This document shows positions 24,461-38,600 of a DNA stretch of 64,000 bases, one piece after another. This stretch comes from Piezodorus guildinii. Lineage: Eukaryota; Arthropoda; Insecta; Hemiptera; Pentatomidae. The notes beneath the pieces are model-generated. The model saw nothing but the letters and a program-made list of their open reading frames with translations, was not told the origin of the DNA and did no database searches. The position numbers were made by a program, and so were the translations under genes. Numbering within the stretch: position 1 is the first letter of the stretch; each line of letters opens with the position of its first letter. The stretch lies in NCBI GenBank assembly GCA_023052935.1, contig CM041297.1, positions 7,352,827 to 7,416,826 on the forward strand. Reading direction: 5' to 3'.

Positions 24461-26448
24461 CAGAATAAATAATATTCTGCCACAGCCGGGATTCCGGAAT
24501 TATAAAACATTGAAATCTAATGAAGTTCAACAACTTTGAATCAGTATAATCATAAGTGTTGTCAATATATGTTTTTTGTGCCAGATACAAGACTGTTTTT
24601 GCACACTACTGTTATCTTTAGGAAACTCAAATTTGCTTTTATTTCTTTCTATTACCAAAAAAAAAAAAAAAAAAAAAAAAAATGATAATAGAATTGCGAT
24701 TTACCGAATTTCGCTCAAAATGAATCTGACCTTCCCACTTTGGCTAGATTAGTTTGGTTGCTTCTCATTCATCTTTACCCTAAGGATATGAAAATCTCAA
24801 ATTAAGAAATATCATATTTTCAGAAAAGATTTCTTAATATTTCACAATAACAACATGAGCAATGTTTTTAAGGAATTTTATCCAATTGCTATTATTTTAT
24901 TTTTATAAATATATATTTTTTTCTATAATACAAAATTAATTTGATATCATATGGAGCAGATTTGTTATTCTAATGAATTTTCAAAAACAATTAGAATCAA
25001 ATTATGAAAATTGATTCCATATTCTTTGTTTTGTTTTTATATACCCACGATACCAATCATTGCAATAAGATTTTTACCGTCTGATGAATGAAGAAATCTG
25101 ACCGGTGAATGAAATAATAAACATCAAACACTGGATTTCCTGTTATGTTGTTTGACAATTATTGATAAAATGGCAGAGGTAAGCATTAATTAAACCATGA
25201 GAAATAACATTCATACACAACAAAATGATTTTTGAGGAATTATTATCACACTTATTGAATAAATATTAAAACATATGTAAAATATCATATCAGTAAAATA
25301 AATAGTATACTTTAAAATGTGATAAAAAAAAGATAATACTAAGAAAGAGATAATAGTAGTAAAAAACTACTACAAAATTTCAAAAGTATTATATAGCTAA
25401 AATATTATAGTAAACAGGCCCATATAAAAAAAAAATAAAATAAAAGATAATCGTTAATTTATTATTATAATCCCTTATCACATAGTTTTTCCTTTCCGTA
25501 ATTCTGTCTGGCTGATTTGGTGTAAATATGAAATGTCAAGATATTTAGAAATTACCACAAAGGTATATACATTTTAATTAAGAAACAAGTGTTACTTCTC
25601 ATAAAATTTTACTTATTCAAGTTTCTTTAAAATAGTAATAAATGAAAACAAAATAAATACAACTAAATATAATAATAATAATAACTAATAAAGCAAAATC
25701 AGTTATATGATTAATATAATCAGTTTTGAATCAGTCTCTCCAGAAATATAAATCAAATAAATATTTGATATGTAATTATATTAACGATTATAAAGTATTT
25801 TTGACCACAGAACTGACTATAGTCAGATAGGTTTATGGATGGACTTTGTCTACATCAGCCTGATATGATGCCATAGAAGTAGGCCAAAATTTCAAAAAAA
25901 TAATATCAAAATGCTGAACTAAACATTAATAATATCTTTGGAATTAATCTTAGAAAATAGCAAATAACCTGAAAGGTGTAAAATAATAAGGAAGATGCCT
26001 GTGTTTTTATAATTAAAATTGTTTTTAATTTGATTTTGACACATCTATTCAATTACTGTAAAAAATACAGCAGAAAATCCTTTTTTTTAAATGAGTAATT
26101 TGTCGAATATTCCACTCGAAAATATTAATTGGAACGCATTTTTTTGAAAACAGTTAATTTAATAAGAGGGGGGGGACATTGTTACTTATTATGACCAAAT
26201 ATAAACATTGAAAAGTCTCCACAACTAGTCGTATAGTACAATTTGATACTTCTTCATGCTCTTCTCTTGTAATTTTACAACATTTTTACTCAGGCATAAA
26301 GAATAGTAGTTAATGTTATATTTAAAGAAATCAAAATAATATCATATAATCGACTTATCAATATCGTTTGGTGTCGGTTATCGATAACGATTCCATATAG
26401 TTTGTAACCTCCTTACCAACTTTTTAGATTGTATAGTTTTCATGTAGA
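24461..26448. other. AT-rich upstream region of dynamitin
   Basis: Poly-A (24657-24682) and AT-rich sequence with no gene. The dynamitin promoter should lie in the last few hundred bases; I see no clear TATA box or initiator that I would commit to. Confidence 0.4.
26442..26447 (+). promoter_or_regulatory. Start-stop minimal uORF (ATG TAG) before the dynamitin start
   Basis: An ATG followed at once by TAG ends one base before the dynamitin ATG (26449). If transcription starts upstream, scanning ribosomes meet this start-stop element first. The 5' end of the transcript is not visible from sequence, so the role is inferred. Confidence 0.45.
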
Positions 26449-29400
26449 ATGGCAGCCGATCCGAAATATGCAAATCTTTCGGGAATAGTATGTTTTATAT
26501 TGTTTATATTAGATTATAATCTTATATTATTATATATGAAGTTTTATCTTTCGAGTTTCTAATGAAACTTTATTATAGTTACATAACTAACAACTAGCTA
26601 TCATTTCTGTCTAGGCCTATGATCAACCTGATGTTTATGAAACAAGTGACCTACCAGAAGCAGACCAGTTTCACAGTGATTTTGGATCTGGTCACTTTCA
26701 GGAAGAAGTATAATTTTATTTATTTATTGTTTTCATCAAAATGTGTAGAAAGATAATGCCTATATAGTTATAAATTGTTTTATAGGATTGCGATGCCATT
26801 GAACAATGCCACATTTCGGCGAATGATGCCTTCTCTAGATTTAAAGGCAAATTTCTGAGCTCAGAAAATGTCGACTTCTCTGATAAGCTTACAAGGAAAC
26901 CACCTAAGGGTTATAATGCCAGGTAAAACAGTGATAATATCTCCTTAATGTTGCATTTCTTTTATTTATAAATGTTTACTAAGTAGATTTACCTTACAAT
27001 AGATCTGGAGAGTGGGAATTGGTCGCAAGTGGAGAAAAAGAAACTCCAATCCAACGATACCAAAGATTGAAATGTGAATTAAAAGAATTGGTTGAAGAAA
27101 TTTCTGTGATTAAGGTAACTTGTTTGAATAGGATTTTGATGTATAGTTTAAATGTTACCCATTTATTGTTAACATGATAATAAATGAGGAGTAACTGTTA
27201 TTTTCCATTGCGATTTAAACTTAATTGAATGTGGTCTTTCAGTTTGTTCATTATCTTGGATATATTTATTTAGATTTAGGCTTAAGCTTTTAAACTTAAT
27301 GTTTTCTTTTTCATTAGTTGTACTTTGTTGTTTTAAGATTTAACAGATTTTGCTTAGGTAGTTAACAGTTTTAATTCTCTTTCCCTGAACTATACGATTG
27401 TTATCTTTGTAGTAATTTTCTGTGTTTTCAATTTCGCCTTTAAGATTTCAACAGACATACTGCCTGCTTATTTATGACTTAATATAAGGTATTCTAAGTT
27501 TCTTAATTAATTAGATCCCTGAAGAAGCAGACAGTATCTATAGTGAAACGGTGAAAACATTTAAATCTCACTTTTGTTTGTTTTGATTAAAACTTATCTT
27601 TTATACAAGAGAAAGAAAAACATGCTTTCTTTTTGTCATTTTATAAGATATAGCAGTGTGGTCTAGTAGAACCATTTTGACTGACTGCTTTTCAAATACC
27701 ATTTGTGACAGGTTAATGGTATTTTTTGAGCCATGGGGTGATCCTGGAATAAGGAGACCATCCTGGGGCATACCCAATCACTATAAAGTGGGTACCAAAA
27801 AATTAAGGGAAAAATGTGGCGGCTGATTGGCCTTATCACCTCCTTGCATTGCCATTGGCCTAGATATAGAACAAATCTCTTATATAAGTACTGAACCTAA
27901 GTCCCTTTAAGGATCGTAAAGGTTCATGGTATGTATATAGTCACAAAACATTAAATCAATTTTATTCATAAAGTATGGAGTTATATACAAAAATGAAACT
28001 AATACAGTTTAAATACTGACTAAAAAACTAAAATGGGTGAGTTAAAGAAATTTAAGTTTTCAGAAACAATCCATAAACCCACATTAAATTGTAAGGAATT
28101 TTAAGTTCAGAATATTTTCATATTAACCTACAGTTTTACCGTTTGGTGGCTCAGTGTTAGGGCTGTAGACAAATGATCTCAAGATCCTGGGGCAGGATAA
28201 TTATTTATTATGTTATTTCAACCATGGTATGTAGATCCTCCTGAGGCTCACTCAGCCTCTCTAAAGTGAGTGCCCTAATTGGTGACTGGTTGGTCATTAT
28301 TGTGATCTTCCTCCTTCCATCTCCCTGATGATGGCCTAATATTTAGGCCAAAACGTTGGCATGGATAAATTAAGTTTTGTAAGTGTTTTTATGACTGAAC
28401 CAGAATCAACTTCTCTCCGATGTATACACACAGTCAACCATTCTCACATCATGAGTACCCTAAAGTTGGGGTGTGTAATGTCTGCAAGATCGCTTCCTTA
28501 TAAAGCTGTTGATCCTAAAAATAATGTGATCCTTATTGCATAGGGAACCCTAGACATTCCATGAATAGTAGATGTTGTGTTTTTCATGGTAGTGCTATTC
28601 ATTGTCTGTTTTAGAGAATATTTAAATTTAGTATTGAATTGTCTACAAACCTTGAATTTTTTCTTTTTGTAAAAATTATAGACTTGAGTTTTTATTTTAA
28701 TTCTAATTATTTTTTTAATTCTGAATTATCTATGCTACATATTATTTAAACAGCTATTAATATTAAATACTGCAGGTGGAATAGTCAGGAATCAGTCATT
28801 TTTTTGAAAAGTTTTTAATTTTGCCAATGTTTCGGCCCAAGCCATCATCAGGGCTACAAACATCAGAACAAAAGAGATACATATCAATATAATAATGAAA
28901 ATTTTCTTTTGAATGTAGTTACAATGACAACATTTGAAATAAAACAGAAAATATACCAACATACTTAAATATTATAGATACAAATAATGATAATATGATA
29001 CATAATCTGATGATGATAAGCATAACAAATTTTACAGAACTTTAGACTTTAATATAGAAGTAAAAAACATATATATAAACGTACCATTACTGAGCCATGT
29101 CCAAGCATAAATTGAGGAAAACCATAAACATAGGTACTATGGGGAGGGGTTCATGTAAAAACCCTGAAGGTTTTCCCCTCTAAATGTAAATACTACAGCT
29201 AATCTTTTTTTTTAAAAAGTTTTACAAAATTATATAATGGAAAAACAATATATCCGCATGTACAATAAGGCTCAACATTTTTAATAGAAAATTATAAACA
29301 CTAGAATCTGAGGTATTTAAAAAATCCATGAGGTATATAATAAAAAATAAAATAAAATAAATAAATAACAAAAACAAGAACCAGAGGTGTTATAAACAAA

Positions 29401-32400
29401 AAGATAAATATACAGTAAATAAATAAAATATACATTACACAAGCAATTTGTACAATAAAGTGATAGAGTTATAATTTAAGGAGACGGAAGATGTTAGAAA
29501 CGAGGGAGAGATTATCTCTTTGTCAGTTTTATGATTTATGGGTACTCGATCTTTTTGACTGATTCGTGACTATTCCACCTATAATAGTTTCTACAGTCCA
29601 CTATACATCCTCAATTAAATATTGCAATTGAAGGAAGAAGAATCTAAAGACGTGAACAAAGCTAACATGGTGGCCCATGTGGACTCTATGCTGAGGGAGC
29701 TGGAGTCGCTGAAGCTGGAGAAGTACCTCGGGCCGTCGGTGGTGAACCAGCTGGCCGACCCTCAGGGCGCTCATATCAAGTCAGTCCTGTCTTCTCTTTC
29801 ACCTTTCTTAATCCATTATTGTTATAATAGCGTATTTATTTCTTATTCATCTTTTATAATACAGTAGTATCCGTTTTAATTATCAATGATCGTTTATAAA
29901 GTTTATTTGTTATACCTAATGGGAAGATAGTTCATAATAATGGTAGTATAGTTGACAGTAAAAGTTGATTTAGGGAGCAGTCCGACTAATGAACTCAGCT
30001 CAACTTACTCATAACTACTTGGGGAGCTGAATCAACGTGGCCTTGGATAAGGAGGAAGAAATCAAACCTCGAATTATTTTGGCAATGAAGCTTCTTACTT
30101 TTGCTGGGAAAATGGGGTTATTATGTGATGGGAAAAGTTGGGGGTCTGCTCACAAAGATAACACACCAATAAGACAAGCTTATTTTTTTTTTACTTTCAC
30201 TTACCTGTATATGAAATATATAGTAATGGGAAGTAATGTGATCATGAAAATTTTCTAATTCTAGTTTTCACCAGAAAAACACATTTTAGACTCCCCTGAG
30301 TCCTAATGACCAAGTCCCGCAAAAAGGTTTATGTGTGTGTGGTAAATCTAGCACAAAAACGAATAATTGTACAATACTGAAATTTCATATTTAAGACAAG
30401 TATATGCCCGAGATACAGCAACTTTTTCATCAAAATCAGCTGACCAGAAGAGCCACTTTATACCATGCAATTAGCAGTTTTTTTGCGATTTTCTCCGCTC
30501 TGATGATTTTGATTAAACTACCTATATCAATGTATACTTTAATGGGCTTTAATATCATGTAGGTTTCAATCTGATTTAAATAGTCTGACAGGCTTAAATA
30601 CCAATATTTTTAATTTTCTTCCTCTAAAGTACCTTTAATTTTGTAGAATCAATAAAAATAACTATATTATCTATTTAGTACTGGTAAAAAAAGGATTAAT
30701 ATATTATTTGAACGAATACGATATCCAACTAAAAGATAAAGAGACCAACAATATTTTTTTATGCAATATGCAAGAACTGTAAGATAGAGGTATAATATAC
30801 CTTGGAAAGCTAAAGATTTTAGGAAAATTGTTATCTCATACAAAAAATTGGAAACGATAATGGAGAGTGATGAAAAGTAAATATTAGTAGCTGGTTGTCA
30901 TTGATAATAATATAATAGATTATTTAATAAAAAACATGTTTCTATTGAAATTCAATGTGATTTATTCTTTAACAATTTATTTTGTCTCTAATTATATTTA
31001 AAAACTATTTAAGTTATGTACACCAGATTTTTTTATTTTATTTGTGTGCTTTGTCTTATTGGTGTGTTTTCTCGTTGAGCACTCCCTCCCCTCTCTTCCT
31101 CCCCTCCCATCCACTAATCAACTTCTCTATCATATAGCCTCAACAGTTAATAATAAATTTCCATCATTACGCTGTTATGCTTGTGCTAAGAAGATTATTA
31201 ATCGATCGCTCAACAGAGCTTATGTCGTGTTTGTGAAGCAAGGTTGTTTAATTGAGCAACAGTGAGGGAAATAGATTTCTTCGAGTGAAAAGTAGTAAGA
31301 TATATTCTAAGTTCCAATTATAAAGAAAGGGGAGAAACCGGGAAATACACTGCATATATGGAGGCATGAGGATCTGAGGCTTCATACAAATCCAATGGTT
31401 AAGATGGCTGGGTTGCCTGGTTAGTAGGGATTATGATGACATCCCTAAATAGCTATACCCTGGTCACCCAGGAGGAGTGACAGCCTGTGGGAGACCGAGA
31501 CTGAGAGAGGAGCCTGGGCACAAGAGTCTTGGAGCAAGCCAAAAGGAATCAAAAAGGATTATTTTGATGCGTGTCTATGTTAAGGCCTAAATTTGTGTCT
31601 CAATTGAAAGGTTTGGATCAACACTGGCATTTGATTGTGTTCCGAACTTTGGGTCCGGTCAGGTTTGATAAAGGCCTGATATTGAGGCCTTAGCGTCTGC
31701 ATGCTTTTCTTTCACTGACTTTACTCCCAACAAACTTCAACTATCCTCGTACTTCCACGCACAATTAATAGAGAGTTCATTCTTTACAACAACTTCATTT
31801 TCCTCATCTCAACTGTTGAAATCAACCGAGTTGTGATTTTGAAATTAATTAATAAATGAAGTGAATCTTTGATTGGCAATATTTTTTTTTAAATATTGAT
31901 TTGGAATCTATTGATGAGTAGTATTGGGTTGTGTCACGTGAAATGTCTGTTTTCAAGGTAAAGGATTTTTATTAAAAATACGATATGAAAACAAGATAAT
32001 TTTATTCGAAGTATTTACCCTCTTTTTCTACACATTTTTCCCAACGTGGCACCAGCTTTTTTATCCCCGAACTGAAAAACTCTGAGCTTTAAAGTGAAAC
32101 AAAATCTGAAAACGCACTTTTTACTTGATCATCATTTTCAAAAAGTTTTCCTTTGACGAAGTTCTCTAAATTCCTGAACAGGTGGTAATCTGTTGGACAC
32201 AAGTCGGGAGAATATGGTGGGTGCGGAAGAACTTCGTAGCCCAGTTCTTTCAATGTTTGCACGTTATGTTTTGAAACATGGGGTCTTGCTGCCGCTCAAT
32301 GAGATCATGAGGTACCCATATATCGAGCTTTTTTACTTTCCCAATACACTTTAAATGTCTGGAAACGGTAGATGCACTTGCATTTAGTTGTGCTGAGAGT

Positions 32401-35400
32401 CCTTTAACTGTTTGGTAGGGGTTTCGTTCTACTGTATGTTTGAGGACATCGTTGTCTATTACAGACGGAGGTCTTCCCGGGGCAAATTTTCCAAGTCTCT
32501 ATCCCCAGTTGAAAACTTAGCAAACCAACGGCGAATGGTCCGTTCATTAACACTCCCTTCCCCAAACGCCTTGCAAATATTTCTAGCGGCCTCAGCTGCT
32601 GAATGGCCGAGTTCAAACTCGTACAAAAATATTATTCGAAAATCACGTGTTTCCATGTTCATATTTGGAGGTACACTAAAAAGTGGGTAATTGATTGGGA
32701 AGCTAATTTTTATAATACAAAGGTAGAGGATTAGTAACTGTTTACTTTAAATATGTAAACATTCGGAAGAAAACAACAGAGACCTGCAAAATCCTTTATG
32801 TATTTCAAAAACTATAAAAACGGACATTTCATGTGAAACAACCCAATAATTATATTGTTTGTCAAGTATTGGCAGATGGACTTTACTTGAATCATTGAGT
32901 GGTATGATTCAAGTTGCCAAGCCTGCCATAGAGAAGTGTTGTGTCTTCCCGAAGTTGAGCATGGAGGTCTTTGCTGGGCTAGCGATGGGCACATACAGTT
33001 CAATATTTGTATTTGTTTTTCCTCTATTCTGTATTTTTTTTTGTTTTATATGTTTGTAATTCATTCAAGAGAATCGCATTGTGTTGAGTACTGTTGAAAA
33101 ATTGTTTGTATAAATGTATCAAAATAATTAATTAAACAAAAAAAAAATAAGCCATGTTTTCTGGTTGCATGTTCTACTTTAGATACTTAGCGTAAATCTA
33201 TCTTTGACCTATGTTCGGAAGAGGGGTCACTAACGCGTTTGCTCGCAGCCTCAACCCGGTCGTTATTGTGAATCGCTGAGTTATCTGCCGATCCGTGTAA
33301 TTTTGTTGAGGGTAAATAAATGAAATAATAAAAGAGAGAACATGAACAAGCTTATATTAATTAAAATAAAAGAAAATACTGTTTATAGGGTGCAAGCGGC
33401 GATTCTTTCTATCCGTGATGACTTCTTTCCCTCTCCCGTCTGCGATGGTCCTTTCTTTCCTAATGCGACTCCTACTCCATGGGATAATTCTTAGACAATC
33501 TTCTAGGATGATGTGCGAGTTGCGATTTTACAAAAAATATGCGACATTCAGCGACAACCAACTTAATTAAACACCATCTACACTCGCCAGTGAATCTATT
33601 AACTCTCTCACTATCCCAAAATGCACTCTGCCCAGTGGTCACTTAACAGCTGATTCAAATAGAATAAAACAAATGACTGTCGCGCTTGCACATAATAAAT
33701 CACAAAATAAAACAAATAAAATTACAAATGGAGAGATATAAACATAAGACTATTTCAATTCTTAACAATCTACCTAACAAATTTCAAACCTTATCTTGCG
33801 TGGGTTAAAATCTCAGATAGTGTGAAATCTTCGCCACCTCTCTATAGACTCTTCACTTATTCATCCCTATCCCATTTGGATGCAAACTATGTTAGATATT
33901 TTTATTATATCTAGCATTTCATTGCTCTATTATTATTGTTTGTATTTGTCAAATCTCTTTTTATTAAGTTTCTAATCTATTTTATTCGATCCTCTGGAAG
34001 TCGAAAGGTAAGACAGTGTTATTCATCCTAGATGAGAGGAACAAAGACATCTTTGTTGTATCTTCTCATAATTATGTTATTCACCATTAAATCTGGGAGC
34101 TGTGGATCTCTAATTTAAAAAAATATGTTTATAACTAAATAAACTTAGTTATTATTAAGAGGGGAGAAAAATAATAGCCTGGTATTTGTTATTGACAGCT
34201 ATAATATTTTATTTTGAATATTTGAGTAGTTTGTTTTATGAGGCTACCAGAGTTCATCACCTACATATTTCAGATTTCATCCATTTCGAGGTCCATTAAT
34301 AAGTTATTTAAGACATATTTTTTAATGATATTTATTAAGCTACCTTACCCCTTTACACCTGGTAGCCTTGTAAAATAAGCTTTTATATTTCACAAAGTAA
34401 ACAATATATGATTACATGAACCAAATCCAAAGTAATGAGGAGGCAAGCTGAGTACTTTTGGTACTTCACAGTCAGGAGCTGGGGTACAGGTACTTCTGGG
34501 TATTTGAGTAAATATAGGTCGCATATCCATTATCCACTAAGGTATCTATGGGGATGAAGCAGCTGACAAGCTGGCAAAAGAAGGTGCTGCTTCAGAGCAT
34601 TCAGAGAATCAAATTTCCTACCGAAGAGCTAGGGAAGAAGTTAAGAGAGCAAATCAATCTCTGGGAATGGATTGTCTACGGACAAGTACTATCAACAAGC
34701 ACTGGGCCGAACTTCTTATTGAGGAAGAATGAATACTGTTATATTTTAAGAAAAGTGCTGTAGCACAGTTCAGAATGATTATCTGGCGAATCACTTGCAT
34801 TGGATTGGAGTGGTGGTCTCCACAAAAATCCCTATATATTATAATATGCTTATTTAAAAAAAACTATTTCTTAAGGAAACAATCAATTTACACAATATTT
34901 AATAATCTAAATTTTATTTTCTCAGCGATTGGTTCTTTACAATCAGGCACAATTTTTATAATTAACTTCTAATTATAACTTACAAAATAAAGAAGTAATG
35001 ACCAGGCTAACAATGTTGATACTAACTTCTATTCTTCTGACAGCAGCTCTAACTCCTGGAGGTCCTCACACTTTAACAGTCCAAACAGATCTACCTTTTT
35101 TCTCGACCTGCTTCCTCTGGGGTTTCTCCGGGGTTTTCCTTTTTCCTCTTCACCTCTGGCCAACAAAATTAAGTTTCTTCTTTACCAAATGTTTATTTTT
35201 TTGTTCTGGATCTTCTTTTTTAATAATCAATTCTTCTACACTGCCGGACAAAATGAAAGGATCACTTACAAATATCTATATTATTATTACATAAGAGATA
35301 AAAATAGGAATTCCTTTGCCCCAGACTGGACTTTTTAAAAGATTCATCTTATTGAAGATTTTCTAACATTTAAGAGACTTTAGTTTTTATTGGTGAGTTT

Positions 35401-35541
35401 AGTAAGAACGTTGTGATGGCCAACAGAAGAGCATTGACCGAAGAGGAATCAATTTGTGCTGTTGCTTTGAATGAAGAAGGGTTTTCTCAAAGGCATATTG
35501 CGCAACGGCTCCAGCGGTCACAATCCGTAGTGTCCAGGGTG

Positions 35542-35600
<59 letters not shown>

Positions 35601-38600
35601 GCTTGGGTTGCACCGCGACCAAATGGTCTATTGTGCGCCATAGGATTACGCAATGTTAGATCTAAAACACGAGTTTAGTGGCAGAAGCAAACTTCAGAAG
35701 GCTATTGGGATTAACAAGTTTATTGTTAGTGGGGTTTTCTAGGCGGTCTTCACCAAATAAGGTGAACCTCAACATAGCTAGCTTGTCGCAGTGGCAGACT
35801 ATGTGAAATGATGTTTCATCGTCCGTGCCGCATAGTCTGCATAGAGGGTTGTCGGAGATACCAAGTTTAAACATATGGTAGTTAAGTTTGCTGTGTCCAG
35901 TGTAGACAGCAGTCAATGTCCTCAGGCATGTCCTACTCATACCAAGAAGACACCTCCTTCTGCTGGTACAAGGACCATCTAGGAATTTGAGTGATTGTCT
36001 AGGTCCCTTATTTAGCCAAATTTGTTTGTATTTATTTAAATAGGATTGATTGATGAACCTAAAGGCATAGCTTAGGCTAATTCCACTGAGGGGTTCTGGT
36101 GTGATGGGAATCGTTGACGATCCCTGCCTAGCTAATTCATCAGCTTTTTCGTTCCCACTGAACCCAGAATGACCAGGTACCCATTCAACGTTAACAGTGT
36201 TCTTCTTAGCAAGACAGTTTAGGGTCAGATTACATGCTTCAACGACTTTTGAGGTGGTTGTGTGATTGTTTAGGGCTCCTAGTGCTGCCTGACTATCAGT
36301 GTAGATAAAAATCTTTTTGCCACTAATGCCTTCAGAGCACAAGTCAGTAGCACAGTGGAGAATAGCAAGAAGTTCAGCCTGAAAAACTGTTGTGTGTTTG
36401 CCTAGTGGAATACTGACCCCGGATTGTGGTTTGTCTTTCCTCCAGACACCAGCACCTGAGCCGCTGTCCATTAGTGAGCCATCAGTGTAGCAGTTAATAC
36501 CGTGTTTGGGTATGTGCTTCCTTGATTCATCAATGTTAACAGTGTAGTAAGCATTGATAAACTTCCGGATTTGTAGGTCTGAAGGCATAGCTAGGATGTT
36601 ATTTTCATTGAGCCTGCTAAGTAAGTTGCAATGACCTTGGTGGGTGAACTTGTTAGAGCACTTACCTACTTTGGTGAAGCGATAAATGGTTCTCAGCGCA
36701 TGCGCTTCCACCTCCAAATCTAGAGGCATGATATTCAACATTGTCTCCATCGCAGCTGTTGGAGTTGTCTTAGTAGGTGATCATTGGTCTAATGGCAGTG
36801 TTGTAGAGCCAGTAGACGATTTGGGGTTTGAGTCCCCAAGCATTATTAATTGCGCCTTTACATGCCCATAGGCATTTTAGAGCTTTTCCGGCAATATAAG
36901 AGATATGATTGTCCCACCGCAATTTGTGGTCAAGAATGACCCCTAAATGCTTAACTTCTTTGGAGTTGGTGAGCTGTGTACCGTTTATACTAGGTAAGTT
37001 CATGTTTACCTTTCTTTTGTGTGTAAAAGTGCAAACCTTAATCTTTTGTGGATTGATGTTAAGTCCAGAGGATTCACACCAATCACAAAGAATATGTGTT
37101 GCATGTTTTAGTAGAGAGGATACTACGCATTGATGTTTGCCTCCTATCAGAATTGCGATATCGTCTGCGTAGCCCTGTGTATAGAAGCCTTGGGAGTTTA
37201 GTTTCTTGATCAGTGGATCAATCACTAAACACCAAAGTAGAGGCGATAAAACGCCACCCTGAGGGCAGCCACCATTTGGTTTGATCCTTAGCATGGTATT
37301 GGATAATTCCGATGCTAGGGTTCTGCTTTCAAGCATAACCATTATCCAGCCTCTGATGACAGGATCAATGTCATAGTCAATCAGAGCACTAAGGATAGTG
37401 TTATAGGGAGTTCTGTCAAAGGCACCTTCAATGTCGATAAAGGTGCCCGTCATTATATCTTTCTGTTCCATGGATATTTCAATCCTGGAAACCAGATGGT
37501 GTAGTGCTAATTCGCAAGATTTACCAGCTTGGTAAGCGAATTGGAGTGGGTGTAACGGATTGTTAAGAGATAGATGTGCTCTAATATGCCTGTCCAGAAT
37601 TTTTTCCAGAGTTTTCATCAGGAACGAGGACAGGCATATAGGTCTGAATGACTTGGGGTCCGTGTAGGAGCCTTTCCCTGGTTTGGGGATGTAGCAGAGT
37701 TTGGATTCTCTCCAACTGACTGGTACATATTTTAAAGCCAAGCTACCTCTGAATAGTAAGAGGAGGTGTCGTTTAATGATTGGTAGACCTTTCTGCAGTA
37801 GAGCTGGAAAGATGCCATCAATGCCAGGAGACTTGAATGGAGCAAGTGATTTGATTGCCCATTCAAGTGTATTAGAGGTAATGATACCTCTGGCCGTGTG
37901 CCAGGCATTTTTGCTGGCACGGTCAGTCGGGTAGACAACATCACAGTTGTCCAAGTTTATAACCTTACAGTTGGGAAAGTGTGATTCCGCAAGCATAAGT
38001 AGAGTTTCATATTCATTAGTTGTTTGTTTGTCATGTGTCTTCAGGGTTCCAAGTGGCCCCTGGTCATGTTGTTTGGATAAGATTTTCTTAACTCGGCAGG
38101 CAGCCGGTAAGTTATCTATGCCACTGCAGAAGTTCCTCCATGCATGTCGTTTTGCGTGTCTGACAGATTTGTGATACTCAGTTAGAGCAACTTTATAGGT
38201 ATCCCATCTGCCAGATTTCTTTGCCGAATTGAAGAGTCTTCTGGTGAGGACTCTCAGTCTGTTAAGGCTGTCATTCCACCAAGGAGCCTTTTTGTTATTT
38301 GTGGACCTCTTTACAGGGTTGCTTTCGAGATAGGAATGCATTAAGGCATCAGATATCAGGAGTTGAGACATTCAAGGTTCCATGAATTAACAATCCTGGT
38401 AGGACAACTCTTGGCAGCCTCAGCTAGATTTAAAGCAAAGGAATCCCAGTTTGTTAGTCTGGGGTTTCTGTATGTTATAGTATAGGTTATTTATGATCAA
38501 TTTATGATCTGAGCATGTTTCTTCGTCAACCACATGCCAGTTTGCGATGTGAGCCCTTAACGAATTAGAGGCTAAAGTTATGTCTATGATCTCAGATCTA

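Noticed and set aside
35399..35653. Frames with a long Lys or Phe run
   Set aside because: They read through the LINE poly(A) tail.
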